Source: Variovorax sp. YR752
GTDB taxonomy: Bacteria > Pseudomonadota > Gammaproteobacteria > Burkholderiales > Burkholderiaceae_C
Length of the DNA: 40,639 nucleotides
NCBI GenBank assembly: GCA_945860785.1
Contig: CAMATD010000015.1
Span: 1-40,639, forward strand
Reading direction: 5' to 3'
Part shown: in pieces, positions 30,254 through 39,240 of the stretch
How positions within the stretch are numbered: the stretch's first letter is position 1
How the letters are laid out: each line of letters begins with the position of its first letter
The notes under the pieces: model-generated
What the model was told of the DNA's origin: nothing
Database searches by the model: none
Seen by the model: only the letters and a program-made list of their open reading frames with translations
Translations under genes and position numbers: made by a program

Positions 30254-31558
30254 GACGATCCCCTTGCGCACGCGTCATCATCTGGCGAAAGCGGGTGATC
30301 TTGGGCGAGTGCGGTGCGATCCCGAGCGATATCCAGCGGTCACGTTCCTCCCCATCGGGGGACACGATGGGGTCGTAGCGATAGAGCTCCTGCATTGCGA
30401 CCACGTTGTCGTTGACGCCGGTGATTTCGCTCAGCGACACGATGCGCCGCTGGCCACCGGACATGCGTCCGATCTGCACGACGAAATCAATCGCGTTGGC
30501 AATCTGTCGCCGCAGGCTCACTTCGCTGCCCTGATAGCCCGCAAACCCTGCCAGCATCTCTAACCGATACAGGCATTCGCGCGGCGAACTCGCATGGATG
30601 GTGCCCATCGAGCCTTCGTGGCCCGTGTTCATGGCCTGCATCATTTCGATCACTTCAGCACCGCGCACTTCGCCGACGATGATGCGGTCTGGCCGCATGC
30701 GCAGGCTGTTGCGCAGCAGGTCGCGGATCGAGACCACACCGGTTCCGTCGAAGCCCCCCGGGCGGCTTTCAAGTCGAACAACGTGGGTGTGCCCCAGTGA
30801 AAGCTCCGCGGTGTCCTCAATGGTGATCACCCGTTCGACCTGCGGGATGAAGCTTGCGAGTGCGTTGAGTACGAGGTTTTACCGGAGCTGGTGCCTCCGC
30901 TCACGAGGATGTTGCAGCGTGCCCGCACCGCAATCTCGAGCAACTGCGCCATGCCGGCATCGAAGGTGCCGAGCTTGACCAGGTCAGCCGGCGTGAGCGG
31001 CTCCTTGCGGAACTTCCGGATCGACACCGACAGTCCGTCGATCGCCAGCGGCTCGATGATGACGTTGATGCGGCCGCCGTCGGGCAGGCGCGCATCGACC
31101 ATCGGGTTGGCTTCGTCGAGCCGACGGCCCAGCGGCGCGAGGATGCGGCGCACGATGCGCATCACATGCTCGGTGTCGGCGAAGCGCAGTGTCTCGCGCT
31201 CCAGGATGCCGTTTCGCGACACGTAGACATTCGTGTGGCCGTTGATCAGGATGTCTTCGACAGCCGGATCGTTGAGCAGGTCCTCGAGCGGCCCGAAGCC
31301 CGCGAGCTCCTTGGTCAACGCATCGGCGATGAGCTGCATCTCGCGGTCGTTGATCGGCACGCGCCGCAGGCGTACGAAGCTGTCGACCTCCAGTTCGACG
31401 AACTGCTGGATCGAGGCGCGCGACCAGCGGCCGAACTCTGCACCCAATTCTTCGATGCGACTCAACAGATGGTCATGCGTCCAGCTCTTGATGTCCTGAA
31501 ACTGTTGGGAGTTGATGAATGCCTGGTCGTCGTCGGCGAATTCGATATCGTTGGACAT
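30246..31558 (-). CDS. tadA: TadA/CpaF pilus assembly ATPase (frameshifted)
   Basis: The secretion-type ATPase that drives Flp pilus assembly, GspE/VirB11 superfamily. The N-terminal part has [20 protein letters not shown] and [16 protein letters not shown]. Walker A is [12 protein letters not shown]; after it the frame shifts near 30872, where one base is missing, and continues with [40 protein letters not shown] (Walker B region) and [14 protein letters not shown]. Correcting the indel restores [16 protein letters not shown] between them and gives 437 residues, a normal length. The ATG at 31558 lies 4 bp after the tadZ stop. Confidence 0.92.
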
Positions 31559-31562
31559 AGGC

Positions 31563-32844
31563 TCAACTTTCGTTTGAACTCTTCCAGAGCCCGGTGATTT
31601 GCGACATCAGTGCACCCCAGCGTGGATCCTTGGTCGGCGGTTGGCCCGTGACAGACATATATTCTTGATGCAGGCTGCGGGCCATGCCCGTGACGGCCTG
31701 TGAATAAGGGTCGTTGCGCGCTGTGCGAATCAGCATTTCGCCGCGACTCGCGGCTGCTAGAAGCGGGGTGCTACGTGCGGCAGCACATGCTGCAATGGAA
31801 GTTCCAGGCGCTCGGCGATGTCTTTGGCTGACAGGCCCACATGGTTGTCGAATTTGTTGACCACCAGCGAGAAGTGTTCTGTTTCAACGCCGCGAGCGCG
31901 CAGTTCCTTGAGCATGTTGGCAGTAGAAACAATGCCACCGATGCTCTGGTCACACACGACCCAATTGCGCTGTGCCTCGCGTACGGTCTGCGCCATGCAG
32001 TCGATCGTCGAGAAGCCACCCAGATCCGCGATCTGGAAGTCGAAGAAGTCGGCGAGCCGCTTGATCAGTGCCACGGAGTCGGCGTGCGAGATCTCTCGAA
32101 CTTGCGTGAGGCTGGCGGGCAACGGCAGGACCGCAACGCCGCTGGTGTGATGCGCGAGGGCGGTATGCAGCAGTGTCTGGTCAAGCCGGCGCAGGTTGCG
32201 CACGCCATCGACGAAACTGAACCCACTTTGCGTGTCGAGGTAGAGCAGACCATCGCGTGCGGGCAAGCCCAGATCGAGCAATGCCACACCCTGTCGCGAG
32301 GCGCGCCCCTGCGGTCGGGCGGATGCTTGTGCCAGCTGATCGTTCAGCGTCAGCGCGAGGCTGGTCGCCAATGTGTCACGCCGAGTCCCGCTCGCGCACC
32401 CAGCAGTGTCAGGGTGCAGCCGCGTGTGCCGCTTTGCAGGCTGTTGCGCCGCTCAAGCAGGGCTCGTAGCGTGTTCACGGCATCGGCAGGAGACGCAGCC
32501 ACGTCGATAAAGTCGTCGACGCCTGCACGCAGCGCCGCGAGCATGGCGGCGGGTTCGGCCGAGACGCCGGTGGCAAGCACGGACAACGCGGGCCAGTCTC
32601 GCTTGAGTCGCTGGTGCAGTTGACTAGCCGCTGTACTCTGGTCCGACGAGAAGTCGATGAATACAGCCACCGGTCCCAAAAGAGAGATTCGCTCGTCGAC
32701 CGACTTCGTGTCAGGCGCAAGCACCACCACGGAACCAAAGCGGCTCAGTGCATCGGTCAGCCAGGTGATATGGCTGCCATTGCTTGAAGCGAACAGATAG
32801 GTTTCTGCACCTGTCTCTGGAATGCTGTCGCGTGGGGCGTTCAT
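31563..32844 (-). CDS. tadZ: TadZ/CpaE pilus-localisation ATPase (two frameshifts)
   Basis: A CpaE/TadZ protein: a receiver-like N-terminal domain (LSRFGSVVVLAPDTKSVDER, GPVAVFIDFSS, RAGVDDFIDVAASPADAVN) and a MinD/ParA-like ATPase domain (TLTLLGARAGLGVTT, ATSLALTLNDQLAQ, VALLDLGLPARDG, FFDFQIADLGGFSTID, VVNKFDNHVGLSAKDIAERL). Two single-base losses break it, one near 32374 (ACACA for ACCACA) and one near 31757. With them restored the C-terminus reads LAAASRGEMLIRTARNDPYS and ends KSSNES at 31563, giving 427 residues. The variant Walker A (ARAGLGVTT in place of KGGxGxTT) is common in this family. It is thought to mark the pole or site of pilus assembly. Confidence 0.88.
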
Positions 32845-32878
32845 GGTGCCAGCGCTGGTTGCATTACATCGAGCTCGG

Positions 32879-34261
32879 TTAACGCGAAAACCCAGGCAAT
32901 GCGGTATTGGCCGCGCCGCCCAGAAAGATGGAACGCCACACGGCGCCGTCCCGTTGCTCGGCGGAGCCCGGCATGTACGGCGTCAGGTCCGTATTACGCG
33001 CGATCGGCTTCACCAGGTGCGGGGTCACCATGATCACCAGCTCTTTTTCGTTCATCTGGTATTTGTTCTGCCTGAAGAACGAACCGATCACTGGAATATC
33101 GCCGAGCAGTGGCACCTTATCGACATTGGACGACGTGGTGCGGCTCACGAGTCCGCCGATGATGAAACTTTCTCCGTCCCCGAGTTCGACAGTGGTATCC
33201 GCACGGCGCGTCGTGATGGCGGGTACGGCGACACCGTCGATGCTCAGCGCGTTGGTGTAGTCGAGATCGCTGGCCTCAGGAGCCACCTTGAGAACGATGC
33301 GGTCGTTGGAGAGCACGGTTGGCGTCACCGAAAGGCCAATGCCGAAGGGTTTGTATTCGATGGTCGTGGTGCCGAAACCCTGCGGCACCGGAATCGGGAG
33401 TTCGCCACCTGCAAGGAAGCTGGCACTTTGGCCCGACATTGCCACGAGAGTCGGTTCCGCAAGCACGCGGGCGAGACCGTTGCCTTCAAGCAGATTGAGC
33501 GTCAACGACATGCCGCGCCCCTTGTTGGCATTGCCGAAGCCCAATGCAAGGCTGAATGCGTCGGCCAACACGCCGCCCGGCGAGGTGTTGCTGAAACTGA
33601 AGCCATGGCTGTTGGGTCCATAAGAGGAGAGTTTGAAACCCGCCTCTTTCAGCACGCTTCGGCTGAACTCCACAACCTTCACTTCTACCTGCACCGTATG
33701 GCTTCGAACGTCCACGGTAGAGCGATCTGTCAGTGACGCTTTGTCGGGTGAGCTGGACAAGGCCGCCTCACGTGCTTGCTGATTCGCGGACATGCTGTCC
33801 GCGGTACCGGTCAGCACAGCCCCTTTGCGTTGCACCTCTACCGCATAGGTCGCAGCCGTTGTGTGGCCTTTTTCCCAGATCATCAGCGTGGTACGGCCGG
33901 CTGCCTTGCCTGTGATGATGAGACGGGCGCCTATCGAGCCCGCCGTTTTGCGGGTCAGAGTGACGCCGACCACCGCTTCGTCGCCGATGGCCATCCGGTC
34001 GATACCCTTGTCGATGAACAATTCCTGCTGGGTGCCTGCGCCGATGACCAGCGGTATCGGTTGCTGTTGTTGTTGCTGTTGCTGTTGCTGTTGTGCGGGC
34101 GGCTGCGACTTCGCGACGGGACCGGCGGTCAAGGATGCAGCCGGCAGGATGCCGGGCGTGAGGCAGCACAGTGCCAGCAGGAATGGGCGAAGCAGATACG
34201 GACGCCCTTCGATGGCAAGGCGGCTGGCGTTGTTCGGCTTCGCGCAGGGCGTGTGCGGCAT
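32879..34261 (-). CDS. rcpA: RcpA/CpaC outer-membrane secretin
   Basis: A 460-residue secretin. A signal region (LLRPFLLALCCLTPGILPAAS) precedes an 11-residue glutamine tract. An N-terminal BON/STN-like domain follows (IDKGIDRMAIGDEAVVGVTL, GRTTLMIWEKGHTTAATYA), then the secretin core (VQVEVKVVEFSRSVLKEAGF, EGNGLARVLAEPTLVAMSGQ, FLAGGELPIPVPQG, FGIGLSVTPTVLSNDRIVLK, VPLLGDIPVIGSFFR, LVIMVTPHLVKPI). The start is taken at ATG 34261, after GAAAGAAG; ATG 34291 and a TTG at 34306 are upstream in frame. It forms the outer-membrane pore for the Flp pilus. Confidence 0.92.
   Translation of the reverse strand: MPHTPCAKPNNASRLAIEGRPYLLRPFLLALCCLTPGILPAASLTAGPVAKSQPPAQQQQQQQQQQQPIPLVIGAGTQQELFIDKGIDRMAIGDEAVVGVTLTRKTAGSIGARLIITGKAAGRTTLMIWEKGHTTAATYAVEVQRKGAVLTGTADSMSANQQAREAALSSSPDKASLTDRSTVDVRSHTVQVEVKVVEFSRSVLKEAGFKLSSYGPNSHGFSFSNTSPGGVLADAFSLALGFGNANKGRGMSLTLNLLEGNGLARVLAEPTLVAMSGQSASFLAGGELPIPVPQGFGTTTIEYKPFGIGLSVTPTVLSNDRIVLKVAPEASDLDYTNALSIDGVAVPAITTRRADTTVELGDGESFIIGGLVSRTTSSNVDKVPLLGDIPVIGSFFRQNKYQMNEKELVIMVTPHLVKPIARNTDLTPYMPGSAEQRDGAVWRSIFLGGAANTALPGFSR
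34061..34093 (-). repeat. Polyglutamine codon repeat in rcpA
   Basis: Eleven consecutive CAA/CAG codons (mixed), directly after the secretin signal region. It is a simple-sequence tract able to vary in length in frame. Confidence 0.95.
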
Positions 34262-34302
34262 GTGTCTTCTTTCGTGAACTTGGGCGGTCATTGGCTTTGC
34301 GA

Positions 34303-35313
34303 TCAATAGCGCATGATTTCGCTTCGTTCGCCGCGAATCACCTCAACTTCATTGCCTGCCCGTGCCGGAACGCCTGCACGAGCACTGGGGATCGCTGGCG
34401 TGGAGGGCCGGATGCTGGTGGCCATACGTCGATTGCCTTCGGCTGCACCACCCGCAACGAGATCGAAGGCCGTAAGGCCAGCTTGAGCGCGGTTCAATCC
34501 CTCGAGTGGCGCGCGGCGCGGTTCGCCGGGCTTGGGCGGTGCGGGCTGGAGGGCTGTCGGCAATTCCGCAAAGAGCTTGGGGTCGGGCTCCGACAGGTCG
34601 GTTGGGTTGCGCAGGGCCAGCAGTAGTCGGCCACTGGATTCGCCGAGCGTCAGGCGATTGACTTCGTCCACCGTCACTGCAAGCACGGCTGTACGAGCGG
34701 CTTCGTTACGCTGGGACTGCGCTTGTGCGTTTGCCTTGCCATCAGCGCCCTTGGGCGGCATGCCATCCACGGAGGCACTGCCGAAAGCCAATATGCGCTT
34801 GCGCGAAAGCAGCAGCCGAGCCTGGCTCCGATCGACGTCCTTTCCGTCGGACTTGAGCATCACAAAAACGTCTACGAAATCGCCAGGTTGGACCTTGTTG
34901 CCCACGCCCATGACTTCGTCGGCTCTGACCGCGACAGCTCGTTCGCCCTCGGAGACGCGCAGCGCCAAGCCGGAGACCAGTTGACCTTCCAGTAGCGGCA
35001 AGCCTTCACCCAGATCCAGGACCGGTACGCGGCCGGCCACGATCGCGGTGTCCTGGAAAGCACCTGCCGGATTGATTGAAAGGCGCTCTACACGCAGTGC
35101 GTCGGCAGGGATGACTTGCCCTGCGGGGAGCAGTCTGGATGCAATCACCACCGGATATGTAGCTGTCTGCTGAGCCTTCGACGGATTGGCTGCAGGCGTT
35201 GTCGCAACGGGGGGCGGCGCAGACGCTTGCCGACTCAGCATGAAGGCATAGCCACCCAGCGCGATGGCGAGCAGCACCAGGATGGCAGCGATGATTTTCG
35301 TGAGATGGATCAT
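34303..35313 (-). CDS. rcpC: RcpC/CpaB Flp pilus assembly protein
   Basis: A 336-residue CpaB-family periplasmic protein. It has an N-terminal anchor (IIAAILVLLAIALGGYAFML), then an SAF-like domain (YPVVIASRLLPAGQVIPADA, GRVPVLDLGEGLPLLEGQLV, ERAVAVRADEVMGVGNKVQP, GDFVDVFVML), a second domain (AARTAVLAVTVDEVNRLTLG, GRLLLALRNPTDL) and a Pro-rich, probably flexible C-terminus. The ATG at 35313 is clear. It typically stabilises the secretin. It sits between the prepilin peptidase and secretin genes, and its stop overlaps a possible TTG start of rcpA. Confidence 0.92.
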   Translation of the reverse strand: MIHLTKIIAAILVLLAIALGGYAFMLSRQASAPPPVATTPAANPSKAQQTATYPVVIASRLLPAGQVIPADALRVERLSINPAGAFQDTAIVAGRVPVLDLGEGLPLLEGQLVSGLALRVSEGERAVAVRADEVMGVGNKVQPGDFVDVFVMLKSDGKDVDRSQARLLLSRKRILAFGSASVDGMPPKGADGKANAQAQSQRNEAARTAVLAVTVDEVNRLTLGESSGRLLLALRNPTDLSEPDPKLFAELPTALQPAPPKPGEPRRAPLEGLNRAQAGLTAFDLVAGGAAEGNRRMATSIRPSTPAIPSARAGVPARAGNEVEVIRGERSEIMRY

Positions 35314-35392
35314 GGGCGATGTACGAAGGGAATGGGGCAAGCGATCACGAAAAAATCAACGGCGAGCGGCTCGCGGCGAAAGGGTGTGTCTG

Positions 35393-35884
35393 CTACCCCT
35401 GTCGCCCCCAGACCATCCACACCACGGTGGCTAATGCGAGGTAGGTCGCATAGGGAATAAAGCGCGCCCGACCAGGGGGCAGAGCCCCATCGTCGGATGT
35501 CGGTCGCTGGTCTGACAGCAGCAAGGCAAGCTTTGGAAACCATGGCCAACGCCGCAAGGCCAGCCAGAGCACGCTGTGTGCTCCAGCAAGCAAACTGGCC
35601 GGAACCAGAGCCGATACACCTACCCACAGTCCGAGGACGCCAGCGAACTTCACGTCGCCTGCCCCCATGAGGCCTGCAGCATAGAACAGCAGCAGAAACC
35701 CAAAACCCACGCCGGCGCCCGCAAGTGCCGCAGTCCAGCCAACCCCAAAAGGCTGTGACCCGAAGGCGATTGCCGCCGTGGCCAGAACGGCCCCGACCAA
35801 CACCAGCCAATTGGGGACACGGCGCTTTCGGAAGTCATAGACAGCGGCAAAAAGCAACCAGAGCAGGCAGGCCGATACGGACAC
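35393..35884 (-). CDS. tadV: TadV/CpaA prepilin peptidase (A24 family)
   Basis: A 163-residue membrane aspartic protease that processes Flp prepilin and pseudopilins. The two catalytic aspartates are visible: Asp17 in AAVYDFRKRRVPNW and Asp77 in the GxGD motif (LMGAGDVKF). Multiple hydrophobic helices surround them (WLVLVGAVLATAAIAFG, TAALAGAGVGFGFLLLFYA). It is of the short A24 type without the N-methylase domain. The start is the GTG at 35884, 9 bp after the flp stop, without a strong ribosome site, so it may be coupled to flp. Confidence 0.9.
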   Translation of the reverse strand: MSVSACLLWLLFAAVYDFRKRRVPNWLVLVGAVLATAAIAFGSQPFGVGWTAALAGAGVGFGFLLLFYAAGLMGAGDVKFAGVLGLWVGVSALVPASLLAGAHSVLWLALRRWPWFPKLALLLSDQRPTSDDGALPPGRARFIPYATYLALATVVWMVWGRQG

Positions 35885-35893
35885 CGGCTTTTT

Positions 35894-36091
35894 TTAATTT
35901 GTAGTAGTGGCAGGGGCAGCCGGAAGCGCGTTGGTAATGTTCGTGAAGACTCTGGCCAATCGCGGGCCCAAGCCATCAGCCGAACTAAGCACGCCAACGA
36001 TGGCAATTGAAATAAGACCCGCAATAATTCCATATTCAATTGCGGTTGCGCCTTCTTCGTCGCGCAGAAAACGAGTAATTGAACTAAGCAT
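35894..36091 (-). CDS. flp: Flp-type major pilin
   Basis: A 65-residue Flp/Fap pilin. The prepilin leader MLSSITRFLRDEEG is followed by the processing site Gly14|Ala15 and the helix ATAIEYGIIAGLISIAIVGV, with the Glu+5/Tyr+6 pair typical of Flp pilins. AAGGAG precedes the ATG at 36091. It is the first gene of the tad operon and the expected subunit of the pilus fibre. A sigma-54-like promoter lies about 140 bp upstream. Confidence 0.95.
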   Translation of the reverse strand: MLSSITRFLRDEEGATAIEYGIIAGLISIAIVGVLSSADGLGPRLARVFTNITNALPAAPATTTN

Positions 36092-36226
36092 GATTTACTC
36101 CTTGAGGAAGTGTTGAACAACGACTGGCGATGTGGATGTTATACAGCGTAACTCTGTGTATCAACAAGAGAAACCCGCAGAACTGAGGCCCTTCGTATGC
36201 TAGGGAGGAAGTGCTAGCAGGATGGC

Positions 36227-36243
36227 GGCCAGCCCCCTGCCAC
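36227..36243 (-). promoter_or_regulatory. Putative sigma-54 promoter of the tad operon
   Basis: On the minus strand, GTGGCAGGGGGCTGGCC has GG and GC separated by ten bases and matches TGGCA of the -24 box and T-GC of the -12 box. It is a weaker match than the element at 12835. It faces flp, with a leader of about 125 nt. Confidence 0.42.
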
Positions 36244-36340
36244 CCGGGCCCAGGTGACCCTGGTCAGGTGCGTTAACAATCGCGAGACGTATTGTTCCCT
36301 CTGTAAACCGCGCCGCATCTCCCATGAAGATGGGATGGGG

Positions 36341-36410
36341 TGTTACGGCGTCGGGAACGCGCGGGAGTGGTGTGTTACGGGAACAATGGCGTTACGCGTT
36401 ACGCGTTACG
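36341..36410. promoter_or_regulatory. GTTACG motif cluster upstream of flp promoter
   Basis: TGTTACG at 36341-36347 and 36373-36379, then three tandem CGTTACG units at 36390-36396, 36397-36403 and 36404-36410. The cluster lies about 100-170 bp upstream of the sigma-54-like element, consistent with activator sites. The rest of the 421-bp gap (36092-36512) holds no gene; a small GGTGAC/GTCACC hairpin at 36489-36503 follows the transpeptidase stop. Confidence 0.5.
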
Positions 36411-36512
36411 TAGCACGGGGCCCCAAAGCGCGAGATGTAACAGCCAAGATAGGTGCTACACCTGCGCAAAAAATCACAGATTTGGGGTGGTGACCTCGTC
36501 ACCTAGAGGGCC

Positions 36513-37903
36513 TCAGCCCAGGATTTCTTCGTGGAAGAGCTTCCACTCGCTGCCTTGGCGCAGCCAGTACTGGCGCCGTGTGCGCCCGCTCTTCTCGCCT
36601 TCGAAGACTTCTCCGAAGGTGGCGACCATGGTGTCGTCGCCGTCGCGCCAGTGCAGGTACGACATGTCCTTGTCCTTGAACTGGACGCGCTTGCCCTGCG
36701 CATATTCCACTTCGTCGTGGAGCACCGAAATGCCTTCGGTGGATTTCTTGCTGTTGCGCTGAAAATCCGGCAAATAGAATTTCTTCAATTGCGCTTCGTT
36801 GCCGGTGGCTCTTGTATCTTTCCAGGCGGTAATTGCGCTGGTAAATGTCTGGGCTTCTTTTTCGGCCTGCGGCTGCGAGATCCATTGCAGGCTGCGCGCG
36901 GTGACCACCGGCGTGGCACCGATTTGCACCTTGCGCAGCAGTTGCTTCAGGTCGGGGTTGGCATGACCACGCAGCCGTCGCTTGCCAGCGGTGCGCGCGA
37001 AAACTGCTGGGGTGGGGTGCCGTGCAGCCAGATGCCGCCGCCGGTCTTTCCGCGCCGCACGTCGTACGGGTTGGGGTAGTTGATGGGCAGGGCGCCGGCG
37101 CCGTAGAAGTCCTTCAGCGACTTCGGGTCGAGGCTGCTGGTGATGTAGTACACGCCCAGCGGGGTGCGCGCATCGCCCTCGGTGACCTTGTCGGTGCCCG
37201 ACTTGCCCACCGAGATGTAGTAATCGGCCACCAGCTTCAGGCCCTTGTCGGCGTTCTCGAGCAGGTACAGGCGCGAGCGCGAGGCATCGACGGCGATGGC
37301 GTAGCGGCTGCGGGTCGAGAGCGTGAGGAACTGCGAAGGCACGGTGCCCGTGGGCGGCCGTTCGCGCAGGGCCTGCAGACGGCGGCGCGATTCCTCGTGC
37401 AGCTCGGCCATGGCCGGGTTGCCGCGCAGGCGCGCGATGCCTGCCGTATCGGGAAGGGAATTCGTCGGCGGCACCTGGGCCGCGAGCAGGTCGCCGTAGA
37501 CGAGCTGCGCGAGCTGGAAGTTCGGATAGTCCCGCACGAGGTCACGGGCCTTGGCCAGCGCGGGGCGGGCTTGGCCGCGGCCGAAGAGTTCATAAACCGA
37601 AATCAGGCGGGCTTCGGCGCTGCTGGCTTCCTGGATGGAGGCTGCAGGCGCGCCCTTGCGTGCGGGCCTGGCGGCAGCAGCGGTTCGGGTCTCCGCGAGC
37701 GCCGCCTTCTTGCCCCTGGCCTGAGTCTTGCCGGCGCTGCTCCTGGCTTCCTTGACGGAAGAAGACCGGCTGCCAGCGCCGTGCGCGGTGCCGCGGCTGC
37801 CCCCGGCCTTGGCCTTGGCGCTGCTGCTGGTCTTTGCGTTGCCCGCCTTGTTCGATGCGTGGGCGGCACCGGGTGCCGCCAGCATCAGCGCCGATGCGGT
37901 CAT
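36513..37903 (-). CDS. L,D-transpeptidase with C-terminal NTF2-like domain (frameshifted)
   Basis: A periplasmic YkuD-family L,D-transpeptidase that would form 3-3 crosslinks or attach proteins to peptidoglycan. A short signal-like N-terminus and an Ala/Lys/Ser-rich linker (about 17-90) lead to a helical region. The YkuD domain spans about 205-325, with catalytic-site residues His294 (IWLHGTPPQQF) and Cys311 (ASDGCVVM). One base is missing near 36962: ATGGCC is read as ATGCC. With it restored the protein runs on into a C-terminal NTF2/SnoaL-like domain (SAITAWKDTRATGN, MSYLHWRDGDDTMVATF, QYWLRQGSEWKLFHEEI), 463 residues in all. The start at ATG 37903 gives a weak signal; a frame-corrected ATG about 16 bp upstream (MLSRAL-) would be better. 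Confidence 0.85.
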
Positions 37904-37978
37904 CAGCGCGGCTGAGCATGTTCCCGCTCCGACGGAACGGGGGATTCTGAAGCCGGCCGCGCCGGACGATGTCTGCCA

Positions 37979-39007
37979 CTAGCCGCCGACGCTTTCCTTG
38001 CGAATGTGCCATTGATTGCCGGCGCGCTGCATGTCCAGCGTCTTCCGGCTCGAGATGTTGAGGTTGTCCGCGCGATAGACTTGGCGGAACTTGGCCGTGG
38101 CGTTCTGCCCGTCGATCTTGATCACGAGGTTTTCGATGTTCACGCTGATGCTCGACTTGCCGACGATGCGCGCGCGGCGGTCTGCTTCCCAGCTCTTGCG
38201 GTTCTGCCCGCCGCCGGGGACGAAGTCGGGGCCATAGGCTGCGAGGTAGCGGTCCATGTCCTGGCCGGCCCAGGCCGAAGCCCAGCCGCGGACGGCTGTT
38301 TCGACTTCGGCGACGGAGGAGGACGTGGCCGCAGCAGCGGCCGGTGCGGGCGCCGCTTCAGGCGCCGTGGCCGCAGGAGCGGCCACGGGTGCAGGGGCCG
38401 CGGCCACCTTGGCGGGCGCGGCAGCAGGTGCCGGCGCGGGAGCCGGCGGCTTCGGCGCGGGCGCTGGCGCAGCAGCGGCGACAAGGGCCGTGGGCTTCGT
38501 GCCGGGCGGCGTCGGGGTGAAGAGGGTGCGGATCACGGCCAGCTTGGGCTGCACCGCGGTGTTGTTCTGGTCGAGCTGCAGGGCCTTGCTGTAGGCCTGG
38601 CTGGCCAGCCGCGCGTACACGTCGCCGAGGTTTTCCTGGGCGGTGGCGTAGCTGGGGTTGGTGCGAATGGCGCTTTCGAGCGCGCTGCGGGCCTTGTCGA
38701 ACTGGTTCTGGCTCGCGTAGATTACCGCGAGGTTGTTGTACGGCTCGGGCAGTTCGGGCGCGTCCAGCGTGAGCTGGGTGAAGGCGGCGATGGCTTCGGC
38801 GCGCTTGCCGGTGTCGAGCTGGATCACGCCCTTCAGGAAGCGCATCTGCGGGTCGCGGGGCTTGTCCTTCAGGAAGGCATCGGCCTTGGTCATGGCCTCG
38901 TCGAGCTTGCCGGCCTGCATGAGGCGGTCGACTTCCTCGTGCTCGATCGCGGCCAGTGCCGGGAGCACCACGCCACAGGCGGCGACAGCCACCAGCAGTG
39001 CGCGCAC
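37979..39007 (-). CDS. Exported TPR protein with C-terminal NTF2-like domain
   Basis: A 342-residue protein with a signal peptide (ALLVAVAACGVVLPALAAIE), TPR repeats (about 25-150: DEAMTKADAFLKDKPRDPQM, PEPYNNLAVIYASQNQFDKA, YATAQENLGDVYARLASQAY), a low-complexity Ala/Pro linker (about 170-230) and an NTF2/SnoaL-like domain (AEVETAVRGWASAWAGQDMD, RYLAAYGPDF, FRQVYRADNLNISSRKTL, WHIRKESVGG). The GTG start at 39007 gives a good signal peptide. An upstream ATG at 39054 could be used if a GC dinucleotide near 39033 is an error. It is 75 bp upstream of the L,D-transpeptidase gene, which has the same C-terminal fold, so the two probably act together in the envelope. Confidence 0.85.
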   Translation of the reverse strand: MRALLVAVAACGVVLPALAAIEHEEVDRLMQAGKLDEAMTKADAFLKDKPRDPQMRFLKGVIQLDTGKRAEAIAAFTQLTLDAPELPEPYNNLAVIYASQNQFDKARSALESAIRTNPSYATAQENLGDVYARLASQAYSKALQLDQNNTAVQPKLAVIRTLFTPTPPGTKPTALVAAAAPAPAPKPPAPAPAPAAAPAKVAAAPAPVAAPAATAPEAAPAPAAAAATSSSVAEVETAVRGWASAWAGQDMDRYLAAYGPDFVPGGGQNRKSWEADRRARIVGKSSISVNIENLVIKIDGQNATAKFRQVYRADNLNISSRKTLDMQRAGNQWHIRKESVGG

Positions 39008-39240
39008 GGTGGGAGAAAAACTGAAACGGGTGCGCGACTGGGGCTCTTGGGCATTGCGGACAAGACCTCGTAGGGGGTGGGTGATGCGGCAGGGATTGTA
39101 AGTGGGGCGGGTAACCTTCCGAAACAGCGATGACGGTCTTTCGTCTTGCCTGCAACGCCCGGCCCCGAGCTTTCCCGTAGCGGCTGCCGGACGCCCCCTT
39201 CCCGGGCGCGAAAAACAGGGCCGCGCAGTACAGTGCCGCC

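Noticed and set aside
36489..36503. Strong terminator after the L,D-transpeptidase gene
   Set aside because: The stem is only 6 bp and the T-tract on the minus strand begins about 15 bp after it.
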